This document shows, piece by piece, positions 45,123 to 53,581 of a DNA stretch of 64,000 nucleotides (its first letter is position 1; each line of letters opens with the position of its first letter). Location of the stretch: the NCBI GenBank assembly GCA_948470335.1, contig CAOKOL010000008.1:1-64000 (forward strand). Reading direction: 5' to 3'. The DNA is from an uncultured Lachnospiraceae bacterium (GTDB lineage: Bacteria > Bacillota > Clostridia > Lachnospirales > Lachnospiraceae). The position numbers were made by a program, and so were the translations under genes. The notes under the pieces were generated by a model. The model saw only the letters and a list, made by a program, of their open reading frames with translations, was not told the origin of the DNA and did no database searches.

Positions 45123-46106
45123 TTAATCAAAGCTTCGATTCACCGGATTTTGATAGAAATCCTTTTTCTTCTCCAGCAATTCCGTAATGCAGTCATTTAC
45201 AAAAGGCACCCGCAGCGCCACATACGGCAGGCATGCGCCGCCGCGGCACAGCCGGTCTATACGCGCCTCTACCAGAGGCATCAGCTTTTCCTTCGTCATC
45301 TCCGGCGCCCGCCACGCGGGGATATCAAATCCTCCCATCACCGTAAAGGTTCGGCCGGGGCCGTATGTCCGCAGAATTTCGGGCAGATCATTCATGGACT
45401 GAGCCGAAGTCCAGTGCTCTATCCCTGCTTCTATCATACCCGGAATCAGCCCTTCTACCCGCCCGCAGGAATGAAGGTGAAGATATTTTCCCCGCTCTTT
45501 CAAAAATGCCGTCACTTTTGAGACTGCCGGGCCGATCACCTGCTTCCAGGTTTCGGGAGACATAAAAGAACTGATTTGCGTTCCCCAGTCGTCATGGATT
45601 TCAAACATGGCAATCTGCGGGAAATACTCCAGCAATCTTGTCATTTTTTCAATATGGAAATCAGCCACCCCGCACAGAAAATCACGGCAGGCCTCCGGCT
45701 CCTCCACCAGGGCGATATTCGCTTCCGCCATTCCCATCATCGCGGCCAGCCGTTCAAATAATCCGCACACAATCTGTACCACCATCACTTTATCCGGATC
45801 TAATTTGTCCGCGTCGCGTTCAGCCATTCCGGTCCAGTCAACCGCGTTCAGATCCGGGAACCGTACCTGCTCTCTCCACCCTGTAATATCGGGAAGAAAA
45901 GGAGCGCACCGCGTATCCGGCATAAACCCGCGTACGGTGGGTTCATACGCCCACCGTACGCCAAACCAGTCCGGTCCCCCTTCTTTACAGGAAGACCGTT
46001 CCAGCACCTCAGGAGGCGCATATACCTGGACATCCTGTCTGTAATTGGGAATCCACTCCGGTATCTCGTGGCGCAGAAACATCAGCATATTATCTTTTGC
46101 AGTCAA
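45123..46106 (-). CDS. UroD/MtaA-superfamily protein 3
   Basis: 327 residues from the chosen TTG, with GAGGTGG 5-6 nt before it; a GTG nine nt earlier is possible. It keeps H212-S-C214-G (LHLHSCGRVEGLIP) and shares with protein 4 PEWIPN, DWFG, VRFPDL, the HDDWG motif and CRGGA. At the third ligand site no Cys or His is obvious (LPYVALRVPF). It is clearly a paralog of protein 4, with 41 nt between them, possibly acting as a heteromer. Function unknown; methyl transfer is inferred from the superfamily. Confidence 0.82.
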   Translation of the reverse strand: MTAKDNMLMFLRHEIPEWIPNYRQDVQVYAPPEVLERSSCKEGGPDWFGVRWAYEPTVRGFMPDTRCAPFLPDITGWREQVRFPDLNAVDWTGMAERDADKLDPDKVMVVQIVCGLFERLAAMMGMAEANIALVEEPEACRDFLCGVADFHIEKMTRLLEYFPQIAMFEIHDDWGTQISSFMSPETWKQVIGPAVSKVTAFLKERGKYLHLHSCGRVEGLIPGMIEAGIEHWTSAQSMNDLPEILRTYGPGRTFTVMGGFDIPAWRAPEMTKEKLMPLVEARIDRLCRGGACLPYVALRVPFVNDCITELLEKKKDFYQNPVNRSFD

Positions 46107-46147
46107 AAATACCACCTCTTTCTATACTCATTGCGGACAACGGAAGT

Positions 46148-47167
46148 CTATGTAAGGGAAAGCTTCGGAAGTGTCCTATTTCCCGGATCACTGAAAAATT
46201 CCGCCCTCTCCGAAAGGCACGTATGAATCGCGTCTAACAGATAAGGGATATTGGCATTTGTATTGCCAAAGGGAAACAATGCCCCGCCACGGCACAGATC
46301 ATCCATCCGCTGTCCTGTCAGGTCATGTACCTCCTCTGCCGTCAGGTCTGCCCTGCGCACCTCCCGGTTGTCCATGCCGCCGGTCAAGCAGATTTTGTCC
46401 CCGTATCTGCATATAATATCCCTGACATTATTGACGCACTGAACGGATGACCATCCGTCAATTCCGATTTCAACCATATCCGGCAGCAGGGGTTCAATAT
46501 ATCCGCAGGAGTGAATATCAAAATACAGCCCTTTGTCATGAACAAAATCAACGATTCTTTTTATATGAGGCTTTATCATACTTCTCCATGTATCCGGTGA
46601 CAGAAATGTGCTGATATTGTGCCCCCAGTCATCATGTAAATTCACCAGGTCCAGCGGATAATAATCAGTCAGCCGGTCGATCAGGGCAATCTTATAATCC
46701 GTAATCGCTGTCAGCAATGCGTACGTTGCCTCCGGTTCTTCCAGAATCGCGCAGTTTGCCCCGACCATCCCCATCAACGCATGCAGCCTTTCAAAAGGTC
46801 CGTTAAAAATCGACATATACCGAACCTTTTTCTCATCATAGAGAGAAGCATCCCTCCGGGCCGCGGCTTTCCAGTCAACCGCATCAAGATCCGGAAACCG
46901 CACCGTCCGTTCCCATTCCGTTACATCTTTTAATACCGGCGGAACGGTGGTATCCACGGTCGCCCCCGCAATACCGGGTACGGTACGCCAGTGAACGCCA
47001 AACCAGTCGGTTCCGGTTCCGCCCTGGGGACCGCCGGGGGCGCGTTCCAGCACCTCCGCGGGCAGTCTTCCGCATACATCCGTCCGAAAATTCGGAATCC
47101 ACTCCGGACACTTGTGAGAATATGCCAGCAGCATATTTTCACGGGGCGTCAGATTTTTGTTCTTCAT
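46148..47167 (-). CDS. UroD/MtaA-superfamily protein 4
   Basis: 339 residues from the ATG at 47165-47167, which has AGGAGG 8 nt upstream. It opens KNLTPRENMLLAYSHKCPEWIPNFR and keeps H219-S-C221-G (DIHSCGYIEPLLP) and HDDWG. The third-ligand region reads FPFGNTNANIP. The AGTTGCGGAATT mini-hairpin lies 23 nt before the start, right after the MFS stop codon. Co-transcribed with the MFS symporter and protein 3 under probable LacI control. Confidence 0.84.
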   Translation of the reverse strand: MKNKNLTPRENMLLAYSHKCPEWIPNFRTDVCGRLPAEVLERAPGGPQGGTGTDWFGVHWRTVPGIAGATVDTTVPPVLKDVTEWERTVRFPDLDAVDWKAAARRDASLYDEKKVRYMSIFNGPFERLHALMGMVGANCAILEEPEATYALLTAITDYKIALIDRLTDYYPLDLVNLHDDWGHNISTFLSPDTWRSMIKPHIKRIVDFVHDKGLYFDIHSCGYIEPLLPDMVEIGIDGWSSVQCVNNVRDIICRYGDKICLTGGMDNREVRRADLTAEEVHDLTGQRMDDLCRGGALFPFGNTNANIPYLLDAIHTCLSERAEFFSDPGNRTLPKLSLT

Positions 47168-47208
47168 GCAACACACCTCCTATTTAAAATTCCGCAACTT
47201 CCCTGCTT

Positions 47209-48603
47209 TTACTCCGCAGCACATTTCGCGTCTTTTTCCTGTCTCCGCTCTTCCAGCTCCTGCTGAATCCTTTTGATATTTTTGTCAGTCAGAGGACAGA
47301 GGAAGGTCAGCCCTACGGACACGGCACAGACAACGGCGGGCAGCAGGCTCATCAGGGCCCGGATACCGTTTGTCACCTCCGGGGTGATGGCTTCCGCGTT
47401 AAAACCGATTGCCGTCAAACCGATTCCTACCACCAGCCCTCCGACCGCGCTGGAAAACTTCGCGGCAATTGAGCTAAAGCCCATGATAAAGCCTTTCATA
47501 TCCTTCCCGGTCTTCCATTCGGTATATTCCGCCACGGAAGAGAATACGGCCTGTCCGACACCATGGAACAGCGAATATCCGACATACGCGGCCACCATAA
47601 TCGCCGTAAAGCTGACATCCGTTTTTCCAAAGAAATAAGCGAATACAAAGCACAGGCCATACCAGGTCACGCCTAATATGGTCGTATTCCGTCCGCCTTT
47701 CACCAGCTTAGAGACAAAAGGAATAAACAGGGATGTGACCACCATAATTCCGGTAGTAGCGGAAAGATATACGGTATACATCGCCTTGCTGCCGATCACA
47801 TAAAGATAATAATAGGCTGCCATGCTCGTAACACAGGCGGAAGCGCCGTATTTTACAATAGAGGCCAGGGTCCATGTGACAAAGGCCCGGCTTGTGATTG
47901 TGTAGCGCAGCAGTTCAAAGAACGAGGGATTCTCATCCGATTTCCCCTTCATAATATGGGTAGGTTCGCTGCTGTAATCAAATTTTTTATCCAGCACCCA
48001 CAACTGCCAAAAGGCGAAAAAGGTAAGCACCGCGATAATAGCCACCAGCCCCGTATACCCTTTCCCGTCCACGCCGCGGCCGAAAAACGTGATAATGGGC
48101 ACCGCGCACAGGCTGAAAATAAACTTTCCGCCCGTATTCAGCGCATTTCTGTATGCCGAAAGACGGACACGCTGCTGCGGGCTTTTTGCCATCATCGGAA
48201 TGGTTCCGTTGTATGCGGTGAAAGCAAAATTATAGGCGATATATGCCACCAGATATGTGGCGCCATAGTAAAAAACCTTAAACTGCGCGTCTCCCCGGAT
48301 CGGCATAAAGGAAAGCAGCCGGAAAATTCCTACCACCGCGCCTCCCAGAAGCAGATACGGGCGAAAGTACCCGCCTTTTAGCCGGACCTTCTGAATAATC
48401 AGACCGATAATCGGAAGAGAAACCGCATCCAGAGCGCTGGCCACGGCAATGGTCGATCCTGCCTGCAGCGCCGTAAGGCCGATCACGGCACTGGTTAGAA
48501 AAACCGAGAAAAAATTTGTGCTTACCTGGTTTACCATCGTACAGAGCATCTGCGTAAATCCATACCGGACAGCCACAATGTCAAGCTTCTTTAAAATCTT
48601 CAT
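47209..48603 (-). CDS. GPH-family (MFS) glycoside/sugar-cation symporter
   Basis: 464 residues with 12 predicted helices. The opening RYGFTQMLCTMVNQVSTNFFSVFLT, the YNGTIPMMAKSPQQRVRLSAYRN loop and VFSSVAEYTEWKTGKDMKGFIMG identify the glycoside-pentoside-hexuronide symporter family (MFS_2). AGGAGG lies 6 nt before the ATG. First gene of the LacI-controlled operon, so its substrate should be the compound processed by uroD-like proteins 3 and 4; a glycoside or methylated sugar is possible but unproven. Confidence 0.88.
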   Translation of the reverse strand: MKILKKLDIVAVRYGFTQMLCTMVNQVSTNFFSVFLTSAVIGLTALQAGSTIAVASALDAVSLPIIGLIIQKVRLKGGYFRPYLLLGGAVVGIFRLLSFMPIRGDAQFKVFYYGATYLVAYIAYNFAFTAYNGTIPMMAKSPQQRVRLSAYRNALNTGGKFIFSLCAVPIITFFGRGVDGKGYTGLVAIIAVLTFFAFWQLWVLDKKFDYSSEPTHIMKGKSDENPSFFELLRYTITSRAFVTWTLASIVKYGASACVTSMAAYYYLYVIGSKAMYTVYLSATTGIMVVTSLFIPFVSKLVKGGRNTTILGVTWYGLCFVFAYFFGKTDVSFTAIMVAAYVGYSLFHGVGQAVFSSVAEYTEWKTGKDMKGFIMGFSSIAAKFSSAVGGLVVGIGLTAIGFNAEAITPEVTNGIRALMSLLPAVVCAVSVGLTFLCPLTDKNIKRIQQELEERRQEKDAKCAAE

Positions 48604-48651
48604 CCTGATCCTCCTTTTTACACACTTATTAATAACCTTCCCTCCACTGTT

Positions 48652-48705
48652 ATTATTACATTGTTTTGCTAAAAAGTCAATATATTTAGCAAAAGTTTTG
48701 CTAAA
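48652..48705 (-). promoter_or_regulatory. Promoter and LacI operators of the MFS-uroD operon
   Basis: On the minus strand TTGACT (48675-48680) and TAATAAT (48652-48658) form a promoter with 16-17-bp spacing. A perfect 21-bp dyad (48685-48705), TTTAGCAAAA and its complement around one G, lies just upstream of the -35. A half-site TTTTGCTAAAA (48664-48674) fills the spacer. These are probable binding sites of the divergent LacI protein. Confidence 0.8.
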
Positions 48706-48788
48706 ATAATTTTTGTGTTTTTTGCACTGATTTTAGCACGGTCAATTTCTCCGCGTATGCCATTTTATCAGGCAAATATATTGTATGA

Positions 48789-48860
48789 TTGACATTTTCT
48801 CAAAATCTAGTAAAATGATAACAGCACACAGGTGCCTCCGATATTTTAGCAAACGTTTCA
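48789..48860 (+). promoter_or_regulatory. lacI promoter with downstream operator-like site
   Basis: TTGACA (48789-48794), 16 bp, TAAAAT (48811-48816). Downstream, TTTTAGCAAACGTTTCAAA (48844-48860 region) resembles the dyad at 48685-48705 in its left half, and would allow self-repression by roadblock. Confidence 0.65.
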
Positions 48861-48872
48861 AAGGAGACGATT

Positions 48873-49865
48873 ATGTCCAGTATTAAAGATGTCGCAAAGC
48901 TTGCCAATGTCTCTTTAAGCACGGTATCTTTTGTGATCAACGGCAAAGGGGACGAGTTCCGCATTTCAAAAGCCACGCAGCAGAGAGTATTTGACGCGGC
49001 TAACGCCCTTGGATACAAGGTCAGCAAAAAAAATGTCCCCGCGCAAAATCAGTCCTTTCTTATGCGGATCGTAATGCTTGTGGCCATCCGAAGCTCTCTT
49101 TCCCACTACGGCTCCTTTTTTGCCAGCTTACAGAATGCGCAGTACGATCTGGACTGTCCGGTGGAGATCAGTATGCAGGCTTATTTTCCGGGAAAGCTGT
49201 CCGAATGCAATACGCTGAAAGGGGAATTTTGCGACGGGCTGATTATTTCAGGAATGAATCAGGCAGATATTTCTTTTCTGGAACAGTTAGACACAGAGAT
49301 TCCCATCATACTTTTCAACTGCGAATCCGATGAATTTCCTCAGGTGATCTGTGATGATTCCCAGTCCTCCGCCAGCATTGTCAATCTTTTTGTATCCAGG
49401 GGACACAGCAATGTTTCTATGGTCACGCCCCTTATCGACGCAGGCGGCTTCAATCGTCACCTGCTTGGTTTTGCCAACGGCTGCGCCTCTAACAATGTAG
49501 AAACGGCAAGTGTATTTTTCTGTGAGTATTCACGCGAAGGAGGACAGCGCAGTGTGGATCAGCTGATCCGCTGCGGCGCAACCGCGGTATATACCACCTC
49601 TTATCAGATCGCTCTCGGAATCCTTCAGGAGCTGCAGAGCAGAAAAATTGAGGTTCCTCAGGAAATGGAAATTATTTCTATCAATCCGATTGACAGCCTG
49701 CCGGGAGACGGCGATTTGATTACGACCCTGGATATTCCGGTTAATGAAATGATTTCAACCGCACTTTTGATGCTGATTGATTTGAAAAACAAAAAACAGA
49801 TTGAACGCCGAAAGCTCTTTCCCATGAATTTAATATATCGGTCTACCTGCCCGAAGCGGGACTGA
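48873..49865 (+). CDS. LacI-family transcriptional regulator
   Basis: 330 residues. The N-terminal LacI helix-turn-helix is SIKDVAKLANVSLSTVSFVINGKGD with the hinge helix KATQQRVFDAANALGYKVS; the rest is a periplasmic-binding-protein-like sensor with EFCDGLIISGMNQ, VSMVTPLIDAGGFNRHLLGF and DLITTLDIPVNEM. AAAGGAG lies 6-7 nt before the ATG. Divergent from the MFS-uroD4-uroD3-yfcC operon, whose promoter carries matching dyads. The inducer should be the substrate of that pathway. Confidence 0.93.
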   Translation: MSSIKDVAKLANVSLSTVSFVINGKGDEFRISKATQQRVFDAANALGYKVSKKNVPAQNQSFLMRIVMLVAIRSSLSHYGSFFASLQNAQYDLDCPVEISMQAYFPGKLSECNTLKGEFCDGLIISGMNQADISFLEQLDTEIPIILFNCESDEFPQVICDDSQSSASIVNLFVSRGHSNVSMVTPLIDAGGFNRHLLGFANGCASNNVETASVFFCEYSREGGQRSVDQLIRCGATAVYTTSYQIALGILQELQSRKIEVPQEMEIISINPIDSLPGDGDLITTLDIPVNEMISTALLMLIDLKNKKQIERRKLFPMNLIYRSTCPKRD

Positions 49866-49929
49866 ACAGAATATTGGAGGATAACAAAAAGAGGGCCTGC
49901 AACCCTCTTTTGAACATGATCTATCCCCC

Positions 49930-52305
49930 TTATTCATTGGCCCTCCATTTCAGTATCACCTTAAACAAATCCCCGTCCAGCACCACGTCAAAGGTTCCTC
50001 CCTGAATCGTGGTAAAGCTTTTCGCGATAGCCAGGCCAAGCCCGGACCCTTCCGTATTCCGGGACTGATCGCCTCTGACGAACCGTTCGGTGATTTCCTC
50101 CGACTGGAAAGTCAGCTCCTGTTCGGAAGTATTTTTCAAAGTAATCCAGATCTCATTCTGAATTTTCTCTCCTGTGATAAAGGCTCTGGAACGGGGCATT
50201 CCGTATTTCAGAATATTGACCACCAGATTCTCAAAAATCCGGTACGTCTTGTCACAGTCCAGATAGGCCAGCAGCTTATCCGGGTGGAAGGAACAGCGGA
50301 ATTCGATCTCCGAGTCTTTAATCCTGTCGTCCAGCTCAAACATCACCTGTTTGATCAGCGCCGTCAGATCCAGATTTACCGGGTTTAATACAATATTGTT
50401 GCTGCTGGCTTTGCTGATCACAAACAGATCCTCGATCAGCCGTTTCAGCCTCTGGGACTTCTGGTCCAGCGTCTCGATATATTCCCGGCGCTGTTCCTCG
50501 GTAATCCCCTCCTCTTTCAGCAGGTTGGTATAGGTGATAATGGAGGTCAGCGGCGTTTTCAGATCGTGGGACACGTTGGTAATCAATTCCGACCGCATCC
50601 GCTGGCTTTTGATTTCTTCCTCCACCGCCTTTTTAAAGCCGGTCTGAATCTCCAGCAGTTCTTCCTTTACCGAATTGAACACGCCCAGATCCTCCGGAAG
50701 CCTGATCTCCAGATTTCCGTCGGCCATCTCCTGAACCCCCAGCAGCAGGTCGCAGTAATCCTCCCGCACCCGCTCATATTTTCTTCTGAGCAGCAGAAAC
50801 AGAACGATGGTATAGACAAATAATCCTGCCACGCCGGCCACCCACGCGCAGCAGAGGATGGTCAGCACCACGAAATTAATGCCCAGAAGGGTCAGAAGCT
50901 GCCGGTCAGCGGCGTCCTTTAAATCCACCGTCTTTAGCTGGCCCAAAAGCTGCCTGAACACACCTTTGATCCGCATGCCCCATTTTAACAGAAAATGTCC
51001 GCAGTAAGAATATTCATTCAGGTAACAGGCCGGCCCCAGAATAAACAGCGGATGAACTGCCAGCGCCAGAACAAGGGCCGAACCGTAATAGAGAATCCAC
51101 ACACTGTAATTAAACAGATAATCTGCAAAAGTATTCACCGCAGACTGTCCCCTGCCCAGAAAAGTGGCAAACAGGGAATTGGTAGCCGTATAATAGCCCA
51201 TGGAGGACAGCGGTCCATAGAGGAAAAACAGCGCCAGAACACCCGCTCCCACCAGCTCCATGGGAATGCGCCGCTTTATGACAAACCGGGAACCGCCGTC
51301 CTCTTTCACCATAAAAGGCAGCCCGATGCCGATCAGTGCCACAAAGGCCAGCGCCAGCGTTAAAAAGCCGGTAAATCCTGCCTTGCCAAACCGGTATTCG
51401 GAAGAATATTTAAAATAATCCTCCGTCTCTTTGTCCATATAAAATTTATCCCTGGCCGAAGCGAAAATAATCACCACGTCCTCCGGCCCCCGGCCGATTA
51501 ATTCGGAAGAACCTGTAAATTCTTCCATTTCTGCCAGGCTGAACAATCGGTTTCTGTCCTGAAATTCACTGATAAAGCGGTTCAGATACCGTTCCTCTAT
51601 CCCTTTAAAAGAGGGAACCGAAAGATTGCCCACACTGTCATAGCGGAACACCGCATAAAAGGCATACTTGTTCTTTACTTCGTTGTTTCCGGGTTCCTCC
51701 AGCCGCTTTAAATCGCTGACCGCATTGCCCCGTCCTGTCCCCGCGCCGGAATAAATCTCATATTCCAGCTCATACGCCGGAACCCATCTGCGCAGAAACG
51801 TCTGGAACGTTTCTCTGATCTTTTCGTCAAACTGGCTGGTGTAAATAAATTCCCACATATCCGCATCTTCGGATTCGATGTATTCTCCGTCTTCTGAAAA
51901 TTCGGCCCCGGATATCGCTTCCGTCTCCGTATTTTCCCACACTTCTCCAAGGGAGGCATCCGGACTCAGATCTGTTTCGGCGGCATCCGGCTTCGGCGCC
52001 GTCTCCGTCTCCTGTCTCTCCTCCTCCGTCGGCCGGGGGAAATAAAGCCGGGAAGGCGGCAGTTGTTCATTCTGATAAGAATTCACATAATCCCAGTACA
52101 GGCCGATGCTTCCCGCATACATCATGGCCAGAAAATTATCCATCTGCTTTTCCGATGCCTGCATCTGCAATTCATCCTGTTTTTTCAGCCTTGCATGCAC
52201 CACGGGATAAAGAGACATGGTAATCACGGCCATTACGGTCAGAAACAGCCAGACCATGGCCACGTTTTTCAGATTGCTATTGCTTTTCAATTTTGTATCC
52301 AACAC
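49930..52305 (-). CDS. Membrane sensor histidine kinase
   Basis: 791 residues with a GTG start inside the end of the response-regulator gene (29-nt overlap). One helix near the N-terminus is followed by an extracytoplasmic region of about 250 residues rich in Glu and Asp, several further helices (about 310-500), a HAMP-like linker and the kinase core: phospho-acceptor His580 in NVSHDLKTPLTS, N-box FENLVVNILKYGM, G-box GSGLGLAIAKSF. No glycine-rich ATP lid is missing. The signal is unknown. GTG is preceded by AAAGGTGG; TTG as second codon is an alternative start. Confidence 0.92.
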   Translation of the reverse strand: MLDTKLKSNSNLKNVAMVWLFLTVMAVITMSLYPVVHARLKKQDELQMQASEKQMDNFLAMMYAGSIGLYWDYVNSYQNEQLPPSRLYFPRPTEEERQETETAPKPDAAETDLSPDASLGEVWENTETEAISGAEFSEDGEYIESEDADMWEFIYTSQFDEKIRETFQTFLRRWVPAYELEYEIYSGAGTGRGNAVSDLKRLEEPGNNEVKNKYAFYAVFRYDSVGNLSVPSFKGIEERYLNRFISEFQDRNRLFSLAEMEEFTGSSELIGRGPEDVVIIFASARDKFYMDKETEDYFKYSSEYRFGKAGFTGFLTLALAFVALIGIGLPFMVKEDGGSRFVIKRRIPMELVGAGVLALFFLYGPLSSMGYYTATNSLFATFLGRGQSAVNTFADYLFNYSVWILYYGSALVLALAVHPLFILGPACYLNEYSYCGHFLLKWGMRIKGVFRQLLGQLKTVDLKDAADRQLLTLLGINFVVLTILCCAWVAGVAGLFVYTIVLFLLLRRKYERVREDYCDLLLGVQEMADGNLEIRLPEDLGVFNSVKEELLEIQTGFKKAVEEEIKSQRMRSELITNVSHDLKTPLTSIITYTNLLKEEGITEEQRREYIETLDQKSQRLKRLIEDLFVISKASSNNIVLNPVNLDLTALIKQVMFELDDRIKDSEIEFRCSFHPDKLLAYLDCDKTYRIFENLVVNILKYGMPRSRAFITGEKIQNEIWITLKNTSEQELTFQSEEITERFVRGDQSRNTEGSGLGLAIAKSFTTIQGGTFDVVLDGDLFKVILKWRANE

Positions 52306-52978
52306 CCCACACCACCTTTAAATATTTCGGCTCTTTCGGGTTTACTTCAATTTTTTCCCGGATTTTTCTTACGTGAACCATAATGGTGTCCGTATTGACC
52401 GCCCGTTCGTTCCACACCCGCTCATAAATTTCGTCTGCGGAATAAACCCGTCCCGGATTTTTGATCAGCAGCGCCAGAATGCGGAATTCCAGCGGCGTCA
52501 TCTTCACCTGCACGCCGTCCACAAATACCTGAACCGTGTCCTCATTCAGCTCCAGGCCGCCCACCGTATAGACATGGTCGGACTTTTCACTGCCCAGCAC
52601 CGCCAGATATTTGGCATAGCGCCTTAGCTGAGAATTCACCCGTGCCACCAGCTCCATCGGCGCAAAGGGCTTCGTCACGTAGTCGTCGGCGCCGATGTTC
52701 AGGCCGGTTACTTTGTCGATTTCCTCTGATTTGGCCGTCAGCATAATCACCGGAAAATCATAGTGTTCCCGCAGCTTCATCGTCATCGTAATCCCGTCCA
52801 TCACCGGCATCATCACATCCACGATAGCCAGGTGTATCTCCTCTGTCTCAAGGATTTTCAGCCCTTCCAGGCCATTTCCGGCCTGAAATACCTGATACCC
52901 CTGATTCCTCATGTAAATGGCGATGCCCGCCCCGATTTCCCTGTCATCCTCCACGATCAAAATCCTGTACTGTTCCAT
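52277..52978 (-). CDS. OmpR-family response regulator
   Basis: 233 residues. The receiver domain has acidic pocket E10-D11-D12, phospho-acceptor Asp54 (IVDVMMPVMDG), Thr in MLTAK and Lys in DDYVTKPF; the C-terminal winged helix has TPLEFRILALLIKNPGRVYSADEIYERVW and a terminal VWGVGYKIE. The ATG at 52976-52978 has GGAG about 8 nt upstream. It is translationally coupled to the kinase. Three TTTTCT direct repeats about 85-110 nt upstream may be its own binding site. Confidence 0.95.
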   Translation of the reverse strand: MEQYRILIVEDDREIGAGIAIYMRNQGYQVFQAGNGLEGLKILETEEIHLAIVDVMMPVMDGITMTMKLREHYDFPVIMLTAKSEEIDKVTGLNIGADDYVTKPFAPMELVARVNSQLRRYAKYLAVLGSEKSDHVYTVGGLELNEDTVQVFVDGVQVKMTPLEFRILALLIKNPGRVYSADEIYERVWNERAVNTDTIMVHVRKIREKIEVNPKEPKYLKVVWGVGYKIEKQ

Positions 52979-53061
52979 TTGGCTCTCCTTATGTTCCGGA
53001 TATAGTATAAAAAAGACATATAAAATATTCATATATATTTTAACAGATAAAATGAAAAAGG

Positions 53062-53088
53062 TTTTCTAGTATTTTCTTAATATTTTCT
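53062..53088. promoter_or_regulatory. Direct repeats upstream of the response-regulator gene
   Basis: Three TTTTCT hexamers start at 53062, 53072 and 53083, that is 10 and 11 bp apart. Head-to-tail sites at helical spacing are typical for OmpR-type regulators, so self-regulation is plausible. Confidence 0.45.
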
Positions 53089-53234
53089 AAACAGTTAATT
53101 GTACCTGATTTTTGCGTGTTGGCACTTCTGCGGCTGCACGCAGGGCATCGTATTTGGCAAAGGAATACTTTTCCCAAAAGCGTGCCGTGCAACGGATTAT
53201 TTCCACCACAGGAAGATGTTTCAGCGCGCAGGAG

Positions 53235-53363
53235 ATGATTGACCGGGAAAGAGTAAATCAAAAACGAAACGAAAAATATATAGAAGCGCTGCGGGCGAAT
53301 GTAAGCAGACAGATCGGAATGAAGGGATATTTCCAAAGAGTGATAACGGGGATTTGTGGGTAA
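53235..53363 (+). CDS. Short hypothetical ORF, possibly a gene remnant
   Basis: A 42-residue frame, MIDRERVNQKRNEKYIEALR and on to RVITGICG, with a composition like a real helical protein. AGGAG touches the ATG without spacing, and the frame is open for 41 further codons upstream without any ribosome site. It lies in the 603-bp gap (52979-53581) between the two-component system and the GNAT gene, which otherwise holds the TTTTCT repeats and the GNAT promoter. It may be the tail of a decayed gene. Confidence 0.25.
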   Translation: MIDRERVNQKRNEKYIEALRANVSRQIGMKGYFQRVITGICG

Positions 53364-53435
53364 GAGAAGGTCAAAACTGGTAATGGAGAAAGTCTGCCTA
53401 TATAGATCCCCAGGTTAAGTTACACTATCATAAAG

Positions 53436-53464
53436 TTGAAAAATTGTTGGAATTGTCGTATAGT
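53436..53464 (+). promoter_or_regulatory. Promoter of the GNAT gene
   Basis: TTGAAA (53436-53441), 17 bp, TATAGT (53459-53464). It gives a leader of about 110 nt. Confidence 0.6.
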
Positions 53465-53581
53465 TGTAATATGGGAACACAGACAATACCCCTCAGATCT
53501 CAATGTGACTCCGACATCTTGCAGCCCCTGATTTTACGAGATTCAAGGCATGCATACCACACTTTGGAGGACTTCTATCAT

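Noticed and set aside
34027..47167. Uroporphyrinogen decarboxylases of heme synthesis
   Set aside because: Four copies, no other heme genes, H-x-C-G metal motif and transporter/regulator context argue for catabolic or methyl-transfer roles.
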